Of a stretch of 64,000 nt of DNA, positions 34,965 through 46,400 are shown one piece after another. Within the stretch, counting starts at the first letter, position 1. The number at the start of each line of letters is the position of its first letter. Both the position numbers and the translations under genes were made by a program. Below the pieces are notes generated by a model that was not told the origin of the DNA, searched no databases, and was given only the letters and a program-made list of their open reading frames with translations. Source of the DNA: Carettochelys insculpta (lineage: Eukaryota; Chordata; Testudines; Carettochelyidae); assembly GCF_033958435.1 (NCBI RefSeq), contig NC_134141.1, positions 99,799,001-99,863,000 of the forward strand, written 5' to 3'.

Positions 34965-35675
34965 AAAAATATTATATTGTGTTGTGTTTTTCTTTTGCTG
35001 TGGACCCCTCCCGTTCACTCCAATGTGTATGTGGCACCTAGTGATGTCAGCTGTCCAAATCTGAAGAGTAAGATGACTATTGGCTCCCATTTCAGGAACA
35101 TTTATGGGCTCTAGGCTGGCACAGAGCTTCCAGTTTTCTACCAGACCTAAAAATTCTAATGAATCAATGCTCTGCCCCAGAAGCCTGATATTTCCCAATT
35201 CACAACAAATTATGTATTCCTCTGGCTCCACGTCTGCCCATCCCAGCAATAATTTACATGTGACCCTAGTCAACTATATTATTAATAGCTGTTTTTTTAT
35301 CCAGGAGGTAGGGAAGTAGAAAAGGCAGCCAATCAAAGTGGTGTTTTCCCAGGCAGGGCCAAACATGACGTGTATGCTGACGCTCCTCATGTTGTCATTA
35401 CAAGCCAAAACATTATTACTTGCAATGAAATTGAAAGAGTTGTCAATATTATATATTGAAGGAGGAAGACTGTAAAGTTCAGATCCTGTTCTTGAATCAC
35501 ACCCTCTAAATACAAATTTTGGGATATCTGGAGGTAGGGGTTTCATTTGGCACTTTATAGGTAAAAGACCCAGCTCTCCAAGTGAGATCATATATGGGTT
35601 CATGTGCAAAGTCTTGTTTGTTTCAAGCCTATTTGTGGTGTAGAAAAAACGGTCATCAGTTTGGTAAAGTCTTCA
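34965..35675 (-). pseudogene. Decayed glycoprotein-like reading frame, family unknown
   Basis: One minus-strand frame is open from 35672 to 35277 (132 codons), is interrupted by a single TAG at 35274-35276, and continues open in the same frame to 34965 (103 codons). Upstream of 35672 the same frame has TGA stops, first at 35673-35675. The deduced composition is protein-like: nine cysteines, Trp, several Pro pairs and N-glycosylation sequons (NKT and two NTT sites), suggesting an extracellular or envelope-type domain. I recognise no family. It could be a viral-derived or retroelement insertion, or a retrocopied host exon. It lies upstream of, and on the same strand as, the gypsy pol remnant, which is the wrong side for that element's envelope gene. 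No start codon context or poly(A) tail is seen. Confidence 0.45.
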
Positions 35676-36466
35676 TCTCACTATAATGTTATTGGCTGGA
35701 AATCATTCAGAGTGTACTTTAGAGAGAGAAATCTGGACCTTTCTCTATAATCATGAGCTGTAGTACATGAAATTCAGGAAGTAATGAGTTAACATAAGGG
35801 GAAAAGCGTTTTTTATTGGTTTTAATGGTTGAGTAAGTATTGCATTACACATTGTGTTCATGATAAAAGCTATTTTTGCAGTGATGTTGCTCAGAAAACA
35901 ACTTAAAATATTAAAATCCTTTAAAAATGCTGTGGTACTACTGAGAAAGTAAGGCTTAGAGCATTCATAATGGAGTGTGTTTTTTAACAAAGATTTTTTT
36001 TTTTGGAAACAGTAATGATTTTAAAAATTTGGTAACAAGGACCCAGACATGCTCTTCCCCTTGTCATGTGCTCACTCCAAAAAATGAAGCATGGAAAGAT
36101 TGGCCTTTCAATAGCTATATAACTTAGCTTTTAGGCCTGAAATTTCAGCACCAGCTTGTTTCCCACCATTGGACCTCACCGTAATCCAGCTGCAATATTG
36201 GAGGCTTATTGATTATAGGACAGCTGTATTGACAGATCCTTTTACGTCTGAAAATATACAGGATCCTCTGACCAGTCAGTAAGGTAACATAGGTAAAATA
36301 AATGTACCTATAGTTAATGTGGATCAAAATGTTTAGTCATCTGAGACAGGGATCCCAGCTTGTGGAGTAATCCAAAGACAAAGTTGGAGGTATGAATCTG
36401 AAATGCAGATAGTTTCTCCAGTCTTCTTCAAAGACTCACATTTCAAGAATTTGGCCATGAGATTAA
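35676..36466. other. No gene supported; AT-rich
   Basis: AT-rich sequence. A minus-strand stretch at 35751-35990 is open in the same frame as the pseudogene just downstream but is rich in Asn, Phe and Leu as expected for AT-rich DNA, so I do not extend the call. Confidence 0.4.
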
Positions 36467-36919
36467 GGCTGTGTCTACACTACCACCTTTCTTTGAAGGA
36501 AGGATGATAATTAGGGTGTTGGGAGTTTACTAATGAAGTGCTGCCGTGCATAGGCAGCACTTCGTTAAGCAAATCCCCCCCTTCCCCCGCGGCAACTCCA
36601 AAGTTTTAAACTTCGAAGTACTGGCATGCATTTAGCCTCAGCGCACCCGCCGGTACTTGGAAGTGCTGAGGCAACTGCAAAGTCCCCTTACTCTTCAAAA
36701 TTTTGAAGTTGTCCCAGCACTTCAAAGTACCAGAGGGTGCGCCATGGCTATACACGTGCCGGTACTTCAAAGTTTAAAACTTTGGAGTTGCTGCGGGGGT
36801 GGGAGGTGGGGATTTGCTTAATTAAGTGCTGCCTACGCACGGCAGCACTTCATTACTAAACTCCCAACACCCTAATTACCATGCTTCCTTCAAAAGAAGG
36901 TGGTAGCGTAGACAAACCC
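36467..36919. mobile_element. Palindromic MITE with GCAGCACTTC arms
   Basis: The left end is GGCTGTGTCTACACTACCA; the right end GGTAGCGTAGACAAACCC is its decayed mirror. Next in are TTAGGGTGTTGGGAGTTTAC and TAAACTCCCAACACCCTAAT, a perfect inverted pair, then TGCATAGGCAGCACTTCGTT and mirrored GGCAGCACTTCATT. The interior has TTTAAACTTCGAAGTAC and GTACTTCAAAGTTTAAAAC. Same family as 39404-39782. Flanking triplets do not match. Confidence 0.85.
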
Positions 36920-37244
36920 TGCATGTCTTATCTCCATGGACTTTGTTAATAAATCATTTCTGAAGAGAGAAATTTACCTGCTAAGGAGAGCCACTCAGTA
37001 TTTGTGTTTGTTATTTTAATATCGTGGTATTGCCTATGATTGCCAGTCAAGTATCAGTGTCCTACTGAGTGCTGTAAGGACAAGGAAAAAAGTGAACAGT
37101 CCCTGCCTCATAGTTAATAATCTATGAGTATATATTTACACTGTGGCTGGAGATGTAATTTCTAACTGAGGTTGAAGTATCCTGCTACCTCTATTTGAGC
37201 TAACACACTAAAAATAGCAGTTTGGCCTTAGCAGCAGTTCAGCC
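36920..37244. other. No gene or repeat recognised
   Basis: Unique-looking spacer with no supported frame. Confidence 0.4.
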
Positions 37245-37680
37245 TAGTCACCACTGTACAATCCCATCTGAGATCCTAGATGTGTGTTCAGATGGCTGAC
37301 CTGACCCCCCGTCCATGCCACCGCAGCTAGGTCTACTGACTGGTGTTGGGCCTGGGGAATAAATGAGGGAGTTGCTTCAAGGCCCAGCACTTTAAAGGAG
37401 TCTGGAGCTCTGCCTGCCTTGGTGCTACTTTGGTAGCAGCAGTGACTGGAGCTCCAGGCCCCTTTGAAATGCTGCAGCAGGGCTGCTCTGACTGCATGTG
37501 GCTGTGAAGGAGGCATGCTGGGGAGGCCAGTGCCACAGTCCATCTAAGGGCTGACTGCCCTAGGCTCCAGCCATTCTGCCCTTGTCACCACCCCTTCTAG
37601 AGTGCAGAGCCAGGCCTCCCTCCTAGCTTGCTGGGGGCTTGCTGTGACTACAGGCACTGCTGACCACCGCTAACCAGCTA
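37245..37680. repeat. GC-rich dispersed repeat, relative of 9960-10300
   Basis: It shares AGGCCCCTTTGAAATGCTGC with AGGCCCCTTTGAATTGCTGC near 10090, and the surrounding order of GCAGCAG, GGAGCTC and GGGCTGTCTGCC-like blocks (here GGGCTGACTGCC). The copies have the same orientation. No terminal repeats, promoter or coding motif identify the class. The minus-strand frames across it are not genes. Confidence 0.45.
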
Positions 37681-38604
37681 TTTTTAGCATATTGTCTGTT
37701 TCAAAACTAGCACATGTACATCTACTTGAGCTGGAAATTATAGCTTCAGGTATACTGTAGGGAAACCATTGGTGTTAGAAATGAAGCAAGGAGTGGAGGG
37801 CATACAGATATTTCTATATATTGAAATAAAAGGCCAAAATGTTGCTGAGAAACTACTTGGAAAATAGAGATTGGGGCAGCATAATGTTACCTATATTTCC
37901 TAATCTAATGATAATGATAAACACAATCCCTGCTGATGCATGTAAAATACTCTGACCAATGTCTGGGAATAGGATCAAGCACAAAGGGAGCACTTTATAA
38001 ACAGTCAGGAAAGAAAAAGATATATTCTGAAAAGAAGCCTAGATTACCATTTTCTTCTGCAACATATGCTCAGCAAGGCAGAATCAAAGGAAGGCAATTT
38101 GCAATGCTGAAGACATGGTAAGATGAGAAAGGTTCCAGAAGGCTTATTTTATGTCCTGCTAAGGTTTGTGTGACTCTGTACATCATGGTATAGCTTTTCT
38201 ATGCTGGGATTCTAGGTCAGCAAAAGTCTCCAGGACAAAATGAACATCAATTTGAGCAACACACTGAATAAAGCCATAGTTTTAATGGAGGATGGAACTT
38301 TTGAATTTTAATTTGTTATGTCTCACTAGAACATAATTGCATTATTTAAGAGGACTAATGTTGCTCTTATTTGATGCTATAGAACCATTCAAACAGTTGA
38401 TGCTGTAGATTAAGTTATCATGAGGATAATGTCATTTTCCTTTAGTTTGTCCACAAAGATGAAAGACAAAATGAAGAGTTCAATTTAGAATGCAAAGTAA
38501 AGTAACATTTTAAGGAAGAGGAGCTCCTTTATTATGTGACTGAGCATGGGAAAATATTATTTCGTAACGGTTTGGCTGTATGCATTCTTAATATCTTACC
38601 ACAC
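37681..38604. other. AT-rich unique sequence, nothing recognised
   Basis: No gene, RNA gene or repeat recognised. Confidence 0.45.
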
Positions 38605-38607
38605 ACA

Positions 38608-39318
38608 GGCTACGTCTACACGTGAAGCCAACATCGAAATAGTTTATTTCGATGTAGCAACATTGAAATAGGCTATTTCGATGAATAACGTCTACACGTC
38701 CTCCAGGGCTGGCAACGTCGATGTTCAACTTCGACGTTGCGCGGCACCACATCGAAATAGGCGCTGCGAGGGTACGTCTACACGCCAAAGTAGCACACAT
38801 CGAAATAAGGGTGCCAGGCACAGCTGCAGACAGGGTCACAGGGCGGACTCAACAGCAAGCCGCTCCCTTAAAGGGCCCCTCCCAGACACAGTTGCACTAA
38901 ACAACACAAGATCCACAGAGCCGACAACTGGTTGCAGACCCTGTGCCTGCAGCATGGATCCCCAGCTGCCACAGCAGCAGCCAGAAGCCCTGGGCTAAGG
39001 GCTGCTGCCCACGGTGACCATAGAGCCCCGCAGGGGCTGGAGAGAGAGCATCTCTCAACCCCCCAGCTGATGGCCACCATGGAGGACCCGGCAATTTCGA
39101 CGTTGCGGGACGCGGATCGTCTACACGGTCCCTACTTCGACGTTGAACGTCGAAGTAGGGCGCTATTCTGATCCCCTCATGAGGTTAGCGACTTCGACGT
39201 CTCGCCGCCTAACGTCGAAGTTAACTTCGAAATAGCGCCCGACGCGTGTAGCCGCGACGGGAGCTATTTTGAAGTTACTGCCACTACTTCGAAGTAGTGT
39301 GCACGTGTAGACGCAGCT
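38608..39318 (+). mobile_element. 711-bp MITE, copy A
   Basis: It begins GGCTACGTCTACACGTG and ends CACGTGTAGACGCAGCT, with the triplet ACA on both sides (38605-38607 and 39319-39321). It is the same length as, and by eye nearly identical to, 53805-54515. Arms of TTCGAAGTAG and ATCGAAATAG palindromes flank a non-palindromic core at about 38820-39100. The core holds CTTAAAGGGCCCCTCCCAGA, an ATGGATCCCCAGCTGCC start-like context and CAGCAGCCAGAAGCCCTGGG. No transposase domain is present. Many intact CpG sites and the close match to copy B suggest it is relatively young. Confidence 0.9.
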
Positions 39319-39403
39319 ACAGAGATGCAAACACAAAGAGAAAAACAACAACAACAAAAAGTCCAATTACCCTCCCCCCCTCACGCATATTAAAGTACTC
39401 AAT

Positions 39404-39782
39404 GACTGTGTCAACATTTTGGGAGATTACTAATGAAGTGCAGCAATGAATATGCAGCACTTAATTAGGCATATTCTCCCCCACTGTAACTTTGAAGTGT
39501 CAAACTTCAAAGTGCTAGCATGCATGTAGCTGCGGGCACGTCGGAGTGCTTCTACTCCCCAAAATTTTGAGCAGTAAAGGCATTTGGAAGTAGCATGGGC
39601 ACTTCAAAGTGCCCGGGGCTACCCGGCATGCCAGCACTTCAAAGTTTGACACTTTGAAGTTGCCACGGGGGAGAATTTGCCTAATGAAGTCCTGCATGTT
39701 CATTACAGCGCTTCATTAGTAATCTCCCATCACCCTGATTACCATGCCCCCTTTGAAGAAGTGGGCAAGTGTAGACATAGCC
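39404..39782. mobile_element. Palindromic MITE with 3-bp target duplication
   Basis: The left end GACTGTGTCAACATTTTGGG and the right end AAGTGTAGACATAGCC are decayed inverted repeats. The direct triplet AAT flanks both sides (39401-39403 and 39783-39785). Arms hold GAGATTACTAATGAAGTGC mirrored by GCTTCATTAGTAATCTCCC, then CTTTGAAGT palindromes around TAGCATGGGCACTTC. It lies directly against a CR1-like fragment on the right. Confidence 0.85.
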
Positions 39783-39785
39783 AAT

Positions 39786-40480
39786 ATAAGAAGAGACATG
39801 CTGGGTTAGCACAAAGGTCCATCGAGCTCAGTATTCTGTCTTCCAGCAGTGGCCAGTGCCAGATATTGCAAAAGGAATGAACAGAACAGTTAATAATCAA
39901 ATCATGTAGCCCTTGTAGTCCATTCCCAGCATCTGACAAACAGAGGCTAGGGATGCCATCCCTGCCCATCCTAGCGAAAACCCATTGATGGATATATCCT
40001 CCATGAATTTATCTAGTTCTTTTTTGAACCCTAATGGTCTTGGACTTCTCAACATCCTCTGACAAAGGTGTTCCACAGGTTGACTGTGCATTTTATGAAG
40101 AAGTACTTTCGTCTGTTTTAAACCTTCTGCCTGCTAATTTCATTTGGTGACTTCTGGTTCTTATGTTATGGGAACAAGTAAATAATGCTTCTTTATTTAG
40201 TTTTTCCACACTAGTCGTGATTTATAGGCCTTTATCACAGCCCCCTTACTCATATTCTTATCCAAGCTGAAAAATCCCAGTCTTTTTAATTTCTCCTCAG
40301 ATAGCAGATGTTCCATACTCCTAATGATTTGTTTGCCATATTCTAAACCCATTCAAATTCCAATATACCTTTTTCTCAGATGAGGCAACCACGTCCGCAC
40401 ATAGTACTCAAGATGAGACTATCTGAAGTGGATAATTAATTACAATATGTGCTCGTTTACCATAAGTAATTTTCCAGTTT
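39786..40480 (-). mobile_element. CR1-like non-LTR retrotransposon fragment
   Basis: The sequence runs parallel to 57348-57900. Shared blocks are CATGCTGGGTTAGCACAAAG (CATACTGGGTCAGACCAAAG there), CAGCAGTGGCCAGTGCCAG, CCTCCATGAATTTATCTAG, AGTTCTTTTTTGAACC-like, GGTGTTCCACAGGTTGACT and TTTCATTTGGTGACTTCTGG. This is an abundant family in turtles and crocodilians, which I take to be a CR1-group LINE. The strand is inferred from the weak coding signal on the minus strand. No intact reverse transcriptase motif remains. Confidence 0.65.
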
Positions 40481-40692
40481 AGTTTTTCTCACCTTTTTTA
40501 CCCATATCCACTCAGATGGAATTAGCTCCCTTTTACCACTCCCATCTCTGTATCCTTTCTGTTTCCTTTTCTTTCCCTTCATGAATCTGATTGAGCTGCA
40601 ACTCACAAAATCTTATGCTATAATAAAATTGTTAGTCTTTAAGGTTCTGCCATACTCATTGTTTTTTTCAAATCAAAGTGACCAACAGAAGA

Positions 40693-40730
40693 GTGTGTGT
40701 GTGTGTGTGCGCGCGCGCCTGCATGCATGC
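40693..40730. repeat. (GT)n-(GC)n microsatellite
   Basis: An alternating purine-pyrimidine run, GT repeats passing into GCGCGCGC and then TGCATGCATGC. Such tracts can adopt Z-DNA, but no functional claim is made. Confidence 0.9.
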
Positions 40731-41792
40731 TGGGAGAGGGTGGAAAGAGTGAAGTTTTAATACTTGTTTTCTGTTTCTGCTCCACCACAAAATAGTGATG
40801 GAATAAACTTTGACCCAAATCCCTTCCTTATATAAAAAGTCTGTGTGTAAGGAAAATCGGGTGTTGTGGTAATAGAATTCCTAGACCCGGGTTATTACTT
40901 GTCTGCAATCTCAGTGTTACATCAGGATGCTGAGGGAAAAGTGGCCAACAGACGTGCTCTACATATGCTGTGGATCCAAAACCATCTAGAGCATTTAGGC
41001 ACTGTGGAAACCCCCACAGAACACAGATCTATTCAGCACTGCAGGAGAAGATTTAATTTCTCTAGATTCTGTTTTCTGCCTTATGCATTAAATCTGCACT
41101 GCTTCTACAGGATTCCAGGAATTTGTCATGTTTATTTGGCCCAGCAAACTTGTTTTTGCTGTGATGAGTAAATTAAAGCATTGTTTGATAGCTCCAGCAA
41201 AGAGGAATCCCAACAATATCTTTTTTCCTCCCAATTAACCATTTGAGACAGGAACATGGTGAGCAAGAAGGAAAGCATATATTTTAAAATAGAATTGGAC
41301 AGTAGTGGAGATTTGATAGGGGGAGTAGATGCAGGAAAATGGTAGAGCCTGCAATGCAGAAGGCTTACACAGCTGATGATAGTGAGAACACGAGAGGGGA
41401 CAGTGAAGAGAATGGGGCATGATAAACGTAGATCAGACAGAGATCAATGTTCAAGTTTAGAGATGTGTTGCTTAATAAAATGAGATCCAGGTTTATGACT
41501 GTAACCCATAGGCACTAACACAGTACAAATAACAATAATCCACCCAGGGACCACGAAGAGCAGTCAGTTTGGAAGGTTGAAGCTTCCTGTGGGGTAGGAG
41601 ATTTCCTTTTGATGCAACCTTCAAAACTGGAGTTGTGTGCTCTTCATGGAAAATAAAGAGTCTTTATTGTAAGAAGAATGGATTGTCTTGTCCCCTTGGT
41701 CTAAATTCCTTCTGTTGAGATAGGTACAGTTTAGCTGTTGCCTTCATCATTCCCTCCCAAAGTAGAAGCTGCATTTCATGCATGTTTGTGCT

Positions 41793-41836
41793 GTGTGTGT
41801 GTATGTGTGTGTGTGTATTAAATATATATATATATG
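41793..41836. repeat. (TG)n and (TA)n microsatellite
   Basis: An interrupted TG run (41793-41817) followed within a few bases by ATATATATATATAT (41822-41835). Confidence 0.9.
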
Positions 41837-43123
41837 AAATACGTTATGATTTTTGTATGAAAGTCCTATGTAAGTGTGAAAAATATGATAATTATAGGGA
41901 GCAAAGTACTAAATCCTGTGGAAATTTTACCTTTTCTTAAGAAATGTGACTGGTTTCATATATCAGAAAAATCCATGCTGCACTTCATGATGGATACCTT
42001 CAGATGAGGAATGCTGTTGTCATGCCACAGGAAAAATAGTTGATGGTCCAGTTAAAAACAAATATTTAAAACAAGATTAGCATAATCTGGAAATTGAAGA
42101 TGAGAGAATAGGGCTTTTCAGTAAATGTTGGATGGCAAGTATTTGATATGAATACACTAAGGTACTGTATGCTTATTCAAAAATTAATCTGCTGGCAATG
42201 TAAGTGCTAACTTCTGTCATCTGGAATGAAGATGAATGGGTTGCATGCTCTTTTGTAGCCAGCGTGTGCACCTGTAAAATATGAAGTTGGATTTCTGCCA
42301 CTGAAGGGCTGGGGAATTGTGCTTAGAAAAATGTCCAAAAATCTAAACAATGGGAACTCAGTGTGTTTTCATTCCAGTTCACAGCAGTATATAAATAATT
42401 GAATGGTTTTCAAACTTTGTTCTTTTGCCAGTGGGGTCTCCAGACTATGCCTAGGATTTCCAAAGGGGTTCACACCTTCCCTTCAATTTTTTTAGGAATC
42501 TGAAAATGGGAAAAAAGGTTGAAAAAACACTGCTTAGTTCTTCCAGAGCTCTGTGGGGTGCTTCCATATTAGAACAGCTGGATTTAGAGAGAGTGCCTAT
42601 GTGTCGTGGCATAGCCACACAGCTGCGGCAGAGCACCAGTGGGAAATGTAAAAAAGATTTCAATTAACATGCTCAGTTAAAGAGCATGGAGAGAAATCCC
42701 TTTCCTACCAGGACTGCAGAAGAGAGGGGGCTTCTACCTGAGTGTTTTAGGTCATGATTACAGATTTCCCTTCTCTAGGCTCTCTCTTTCTCCAACCCAA
42801 AAGCACTGTATCATGGCACAAATAAACTGTCATGGTAAGACTTGGTTCCCCTGCTTCTGAGAACTTCTCATGGCCCTTTTGCAAGTATCAGGATTTGACC
42901 CTGTCCTAGGGCTATACTTGTGCTGACCATCAGGATCACTTGAATAGTTATTTCATCCAGAGTCATTCTGTGTTCTCATTGTTTAAAAGTCATTATTATT
43001 TTCCTCAAAACTCCGTGATCAATCTGTTGCCTCATTATTTCATACGATGGCATAAATAAATAAAAGATAAAGTGATCATGAGATTTCTTGTTCTTCTGTG
43101 TATTTAAGAAGCACAATCACAGA

Positions 43124-43440
43124 GGCTACGTCTACAGAGCAGACTATTTTGGGATATTAGAGGTATCCTGAAATAGCTATTCCAGATCTTTGACATGTGC
43201 TCGTCATTTAAAAACATTTTTGGAATAATGGGCATGCTGTTTCAGCATTCCTGTATTCCTTGTTGCAAGAGGAGTAAGAGATGCTTTGAAATAGCACATT
43301 ATTTTGACACTGGGCATTGTTTAGACAGCACCAAATGCTAAAACAGCACATTTCAAACTACACTCGAAATAAGCTATGCAATGGGCACAGTGCAAATTGT
43401 GTAGCTTATTTCAAGTTTAGGCTGCCATGTAGACATAGTC
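43124..43440. mobile_element. Diverged MITE with GGGATA/TATCC-type interior
   Basis: The left end GGCTACGTCTACAGAGCAGA and the right end CATGTAGACATAGTC are inverted-repeat termini of the same general type as the other MITEs. The interior holds TTTTGGGATATTAGAGGTAT, TCCTGAAATAGC, and GTGTAGCTTATTTCAAGTTT near the right end. Flanking triplets do not match convincingly. The 106-codon plus frame at 43317-43637 runs out of the element and is not supported. Confidence 0.7.
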
Positions 43441-46400
43441 AAACACAACAATCTGTGCAAAGAGACCTGAAAACACAACATAACACCACATTCTCCTTCC
43501 AGGAGTATGAGAAAATGATGTCAACTAGTGATAGAAGTAGAAAAGAGAAATGTCCATTAGCTGCATTTTGCAAAATGAAATGCATGCTAGCCAATGGGCT
43601 GGATTCATTCTGCTATCATGAGCTACAGACACTGTAAAGACCCACACATCTCCTAACACAATGTAAAGATAAATGTTTTGTTCTTCTTCAGAAGTTTTCT
43701 GCAGGTACACTGGAGGTCTGTTTCTATTCCTATTCCGTATGTCTCAACAAGCTGTCTCAGCAGCCTCAAAATAAAACCAGGCTGCAACTTCCATAATACA
43801 CTTGCCATTTAAATATTTTACATACTTGCTTTTTGTGTCTGTGCACTTCATGTTCTAGCTCTCCATCAAGCCTCGTACCTTCAGTGCAATGGCACAAGGG
43901 AGCAATCTCTAGCACAGCTTAACTTTGATGTCAAACATGATGGAAATGGCAGCGCTTAAAACATGGGGAGCAGGTCGCACAGTGACTCCTTACAAGTTAC
44001 AGTCTAGGAGGCTTGATAGTGTTTTTTAGCCAAATCTAAGTAACAGACGACCTCTATTACTACTGCTCCTTCTGTGTTAACTGTCACCAGGGTAACATTC
44101 ATCACAATAACACCTCAGGAAAATATCAGCAGTATATCCATTCTAGCTGCTAACCTGAAAGAAACCAGCCACTCTACTGAACGGCTTGCTCTACTTAACA
44201 AACCATTACAAAACTCACATCTGTTGCAAAGATAATATGTAGTAAGCTACTTGCAGTAAGGGCAGAGAATGTTGCAAGATATATGTGCCTATGTAATTCA
44301 AACCAGAAAACAATCTCCTGTCAGATTGTGAAGAACAGAGGGCAAGCCATGATATTCCTGACCACAGGTCAGGGAGAGAGAGGCAGGGTGAAGACATCAT
44401 CAGTGAGCAGAGGAGAGATCAGTGGCAAAAAGACGTAATTTGGAAACTACCTCTCTTTAGGATGTGCAGTGCTGCTAATATTGTGAAAGGCACGCAATTA
44501 CCATGGTGCAAGGTCACTCCAAAAAGTCCCAATGATGCAAAAGACTGAAGTATCTTGCAGGATGATGGGACTGTATTTTATGTATTTTGTTGTTTTAACT
44601 TTAATCCTAAAAAAGAAGCTTATGTGACAAAGATTAGGTTCCTTCATTTGTACAGTGTGTAGCAGTCCGTTTGTGTCACTCAGAGGAAACACAGACTACT
44701 GAGGTGACTAGGAACACTGAACAGAGGGAATGTGTGTCTGAGGCCTGAGCCTAGGAAGCTTATCTCATTTTCTTCCAGTTAGCTTCAGAGCCTAGTTACT
44801 GCACAGTTAAGGGTGGGAGTTGAAACCTGGAGGGCCTGATCTGTGATTCTGTTTTGAGACAAAACTCCCACTGAAATCAAGCAGGGTTTTAACAGTAAGA
44901 AGTACAGAATCAGGCCACAAAAAGTCAGGTATTCTCAGTTAAAGGACCTGTAAAGTCATAACTTCATGATTCCGTGTTACATGTGTTTGATGAGGGTCCT
45001 TATATTATCACAAAATACCTAGACGAGACTGATACCAGTTACTGTGTGCCTGAGTTTAAGCATGTATTTTTATGTTCCTTTATTGTATCATTTTTTTCTC
45101 CTGTCTTTCTGTCATCTAGGGACAGGGGAGTTGTGTTTTCTGCATACAATGCCCATGCTTTAAATCTTGACAGTTTAAATTAGTAAATGCTATTTTGAGA
45201 TATGGTATAGGGGAAACGTCAATCACTCTTTGCTGGATCTACTGTTGTTTCAAGGCAGCAAGGATTATGGTGTTTTTGCTGAGAAGCTGGAGGGAGAGTA
45301 CAGTACTTCAAGAGTTTAGGATTGAGTGGTGATATGGCTAACACCTTCTTTTTAGGAACTTTTTGCTTTCTCTTTCCCCCCAACGTGACTCCTGTCTTTG
45401 ACCCTGTCCATCCTTGTGGTGAAATGGAAGGACTGGTAGTTTGTGTTTGCTATATGAACTATATAGGGTATGAGAGTGGGGTGGGAGAAATGTATGTTTG
45501 CGAATATATTGAGAGTGAAGGTTTATTGTTTGTATTGTGAATCTGAGGATAAAGTGAGATATCTTTTATCATTTGTTCTAGTTTACAACTTAGTGTTTGA
45601 GGAATAGTTCCTACAAGGGAGATCTGCAAGCTGAATGAGGTATTTTTTGAGGTAGGCGCTTTATTGACTTCAATGGAGCTATGATAATTCAAAGCAGCCC
45701 TTTGTCAGTCTAACATTGGGAAGATTGGGACCTGTGATGTCTCAGGACAGTAAAACCTGTTTATATATGACTTCCTGGGGGCTAGTTTAGCCTTTCTCAC
45801 AAGGAATATTTTCTTGCTTGTGGTCTGGACCAAATGATTTTTTAGGTTACATGGCTAAGTTCATACATTTTCCAGCCAGAAGGGAAAAACCTTGCGGTCT
45901 CCTTGTTATCACGTTGTGCAGTGATAAGATGCAATAACACCTGCCTGTCAAGTTATTCTGTATTTTCCTATATATATTATTTGTGCGTTCAAAAATGTTG
46001 CAGCCTATGTATCTCTCTTTTCAGTCGAAGTCTGAAAATTACCTTTGTGGTATCGTTGGCAAGTCAAGAGAATCCTGAAAATAATGCATTAGGGTAAAGT
46101 TATCAAGGCAAACTTGAAAAGTTTTTAAGCACAGCCAGTGGACGTTATTTAACTTTAAAGTATTACAATTATGCCCTTTAATAAGAGGTTGACATTTTTT
46201 AAAAAATTAGGTTGCTATGTTATTTTTTCAGTGCCTGTAAAGGTAGGAATATAATTAATGCACATGTATTATGTAATTCCTGAAAGCTGTACTGATGTTA
46301 AAAAATGCATTTGGTTCCATTTTGTTTTTGCAATTTGCTTTTTTTTTTTTCCAGTTGGGCTTCATAATCTTTTTGTATAGAGAAGCAAATTCCTTCCAGC

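Larger units (their letters stand above)
40481..43123. other. Unique sequence with microsatellites
   Basis: Apart from the two simple repeats listed separately, nothing is recognised. The 101-codon plus frame at 40866-41171 has no domain signature. Confidence 0.45.
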
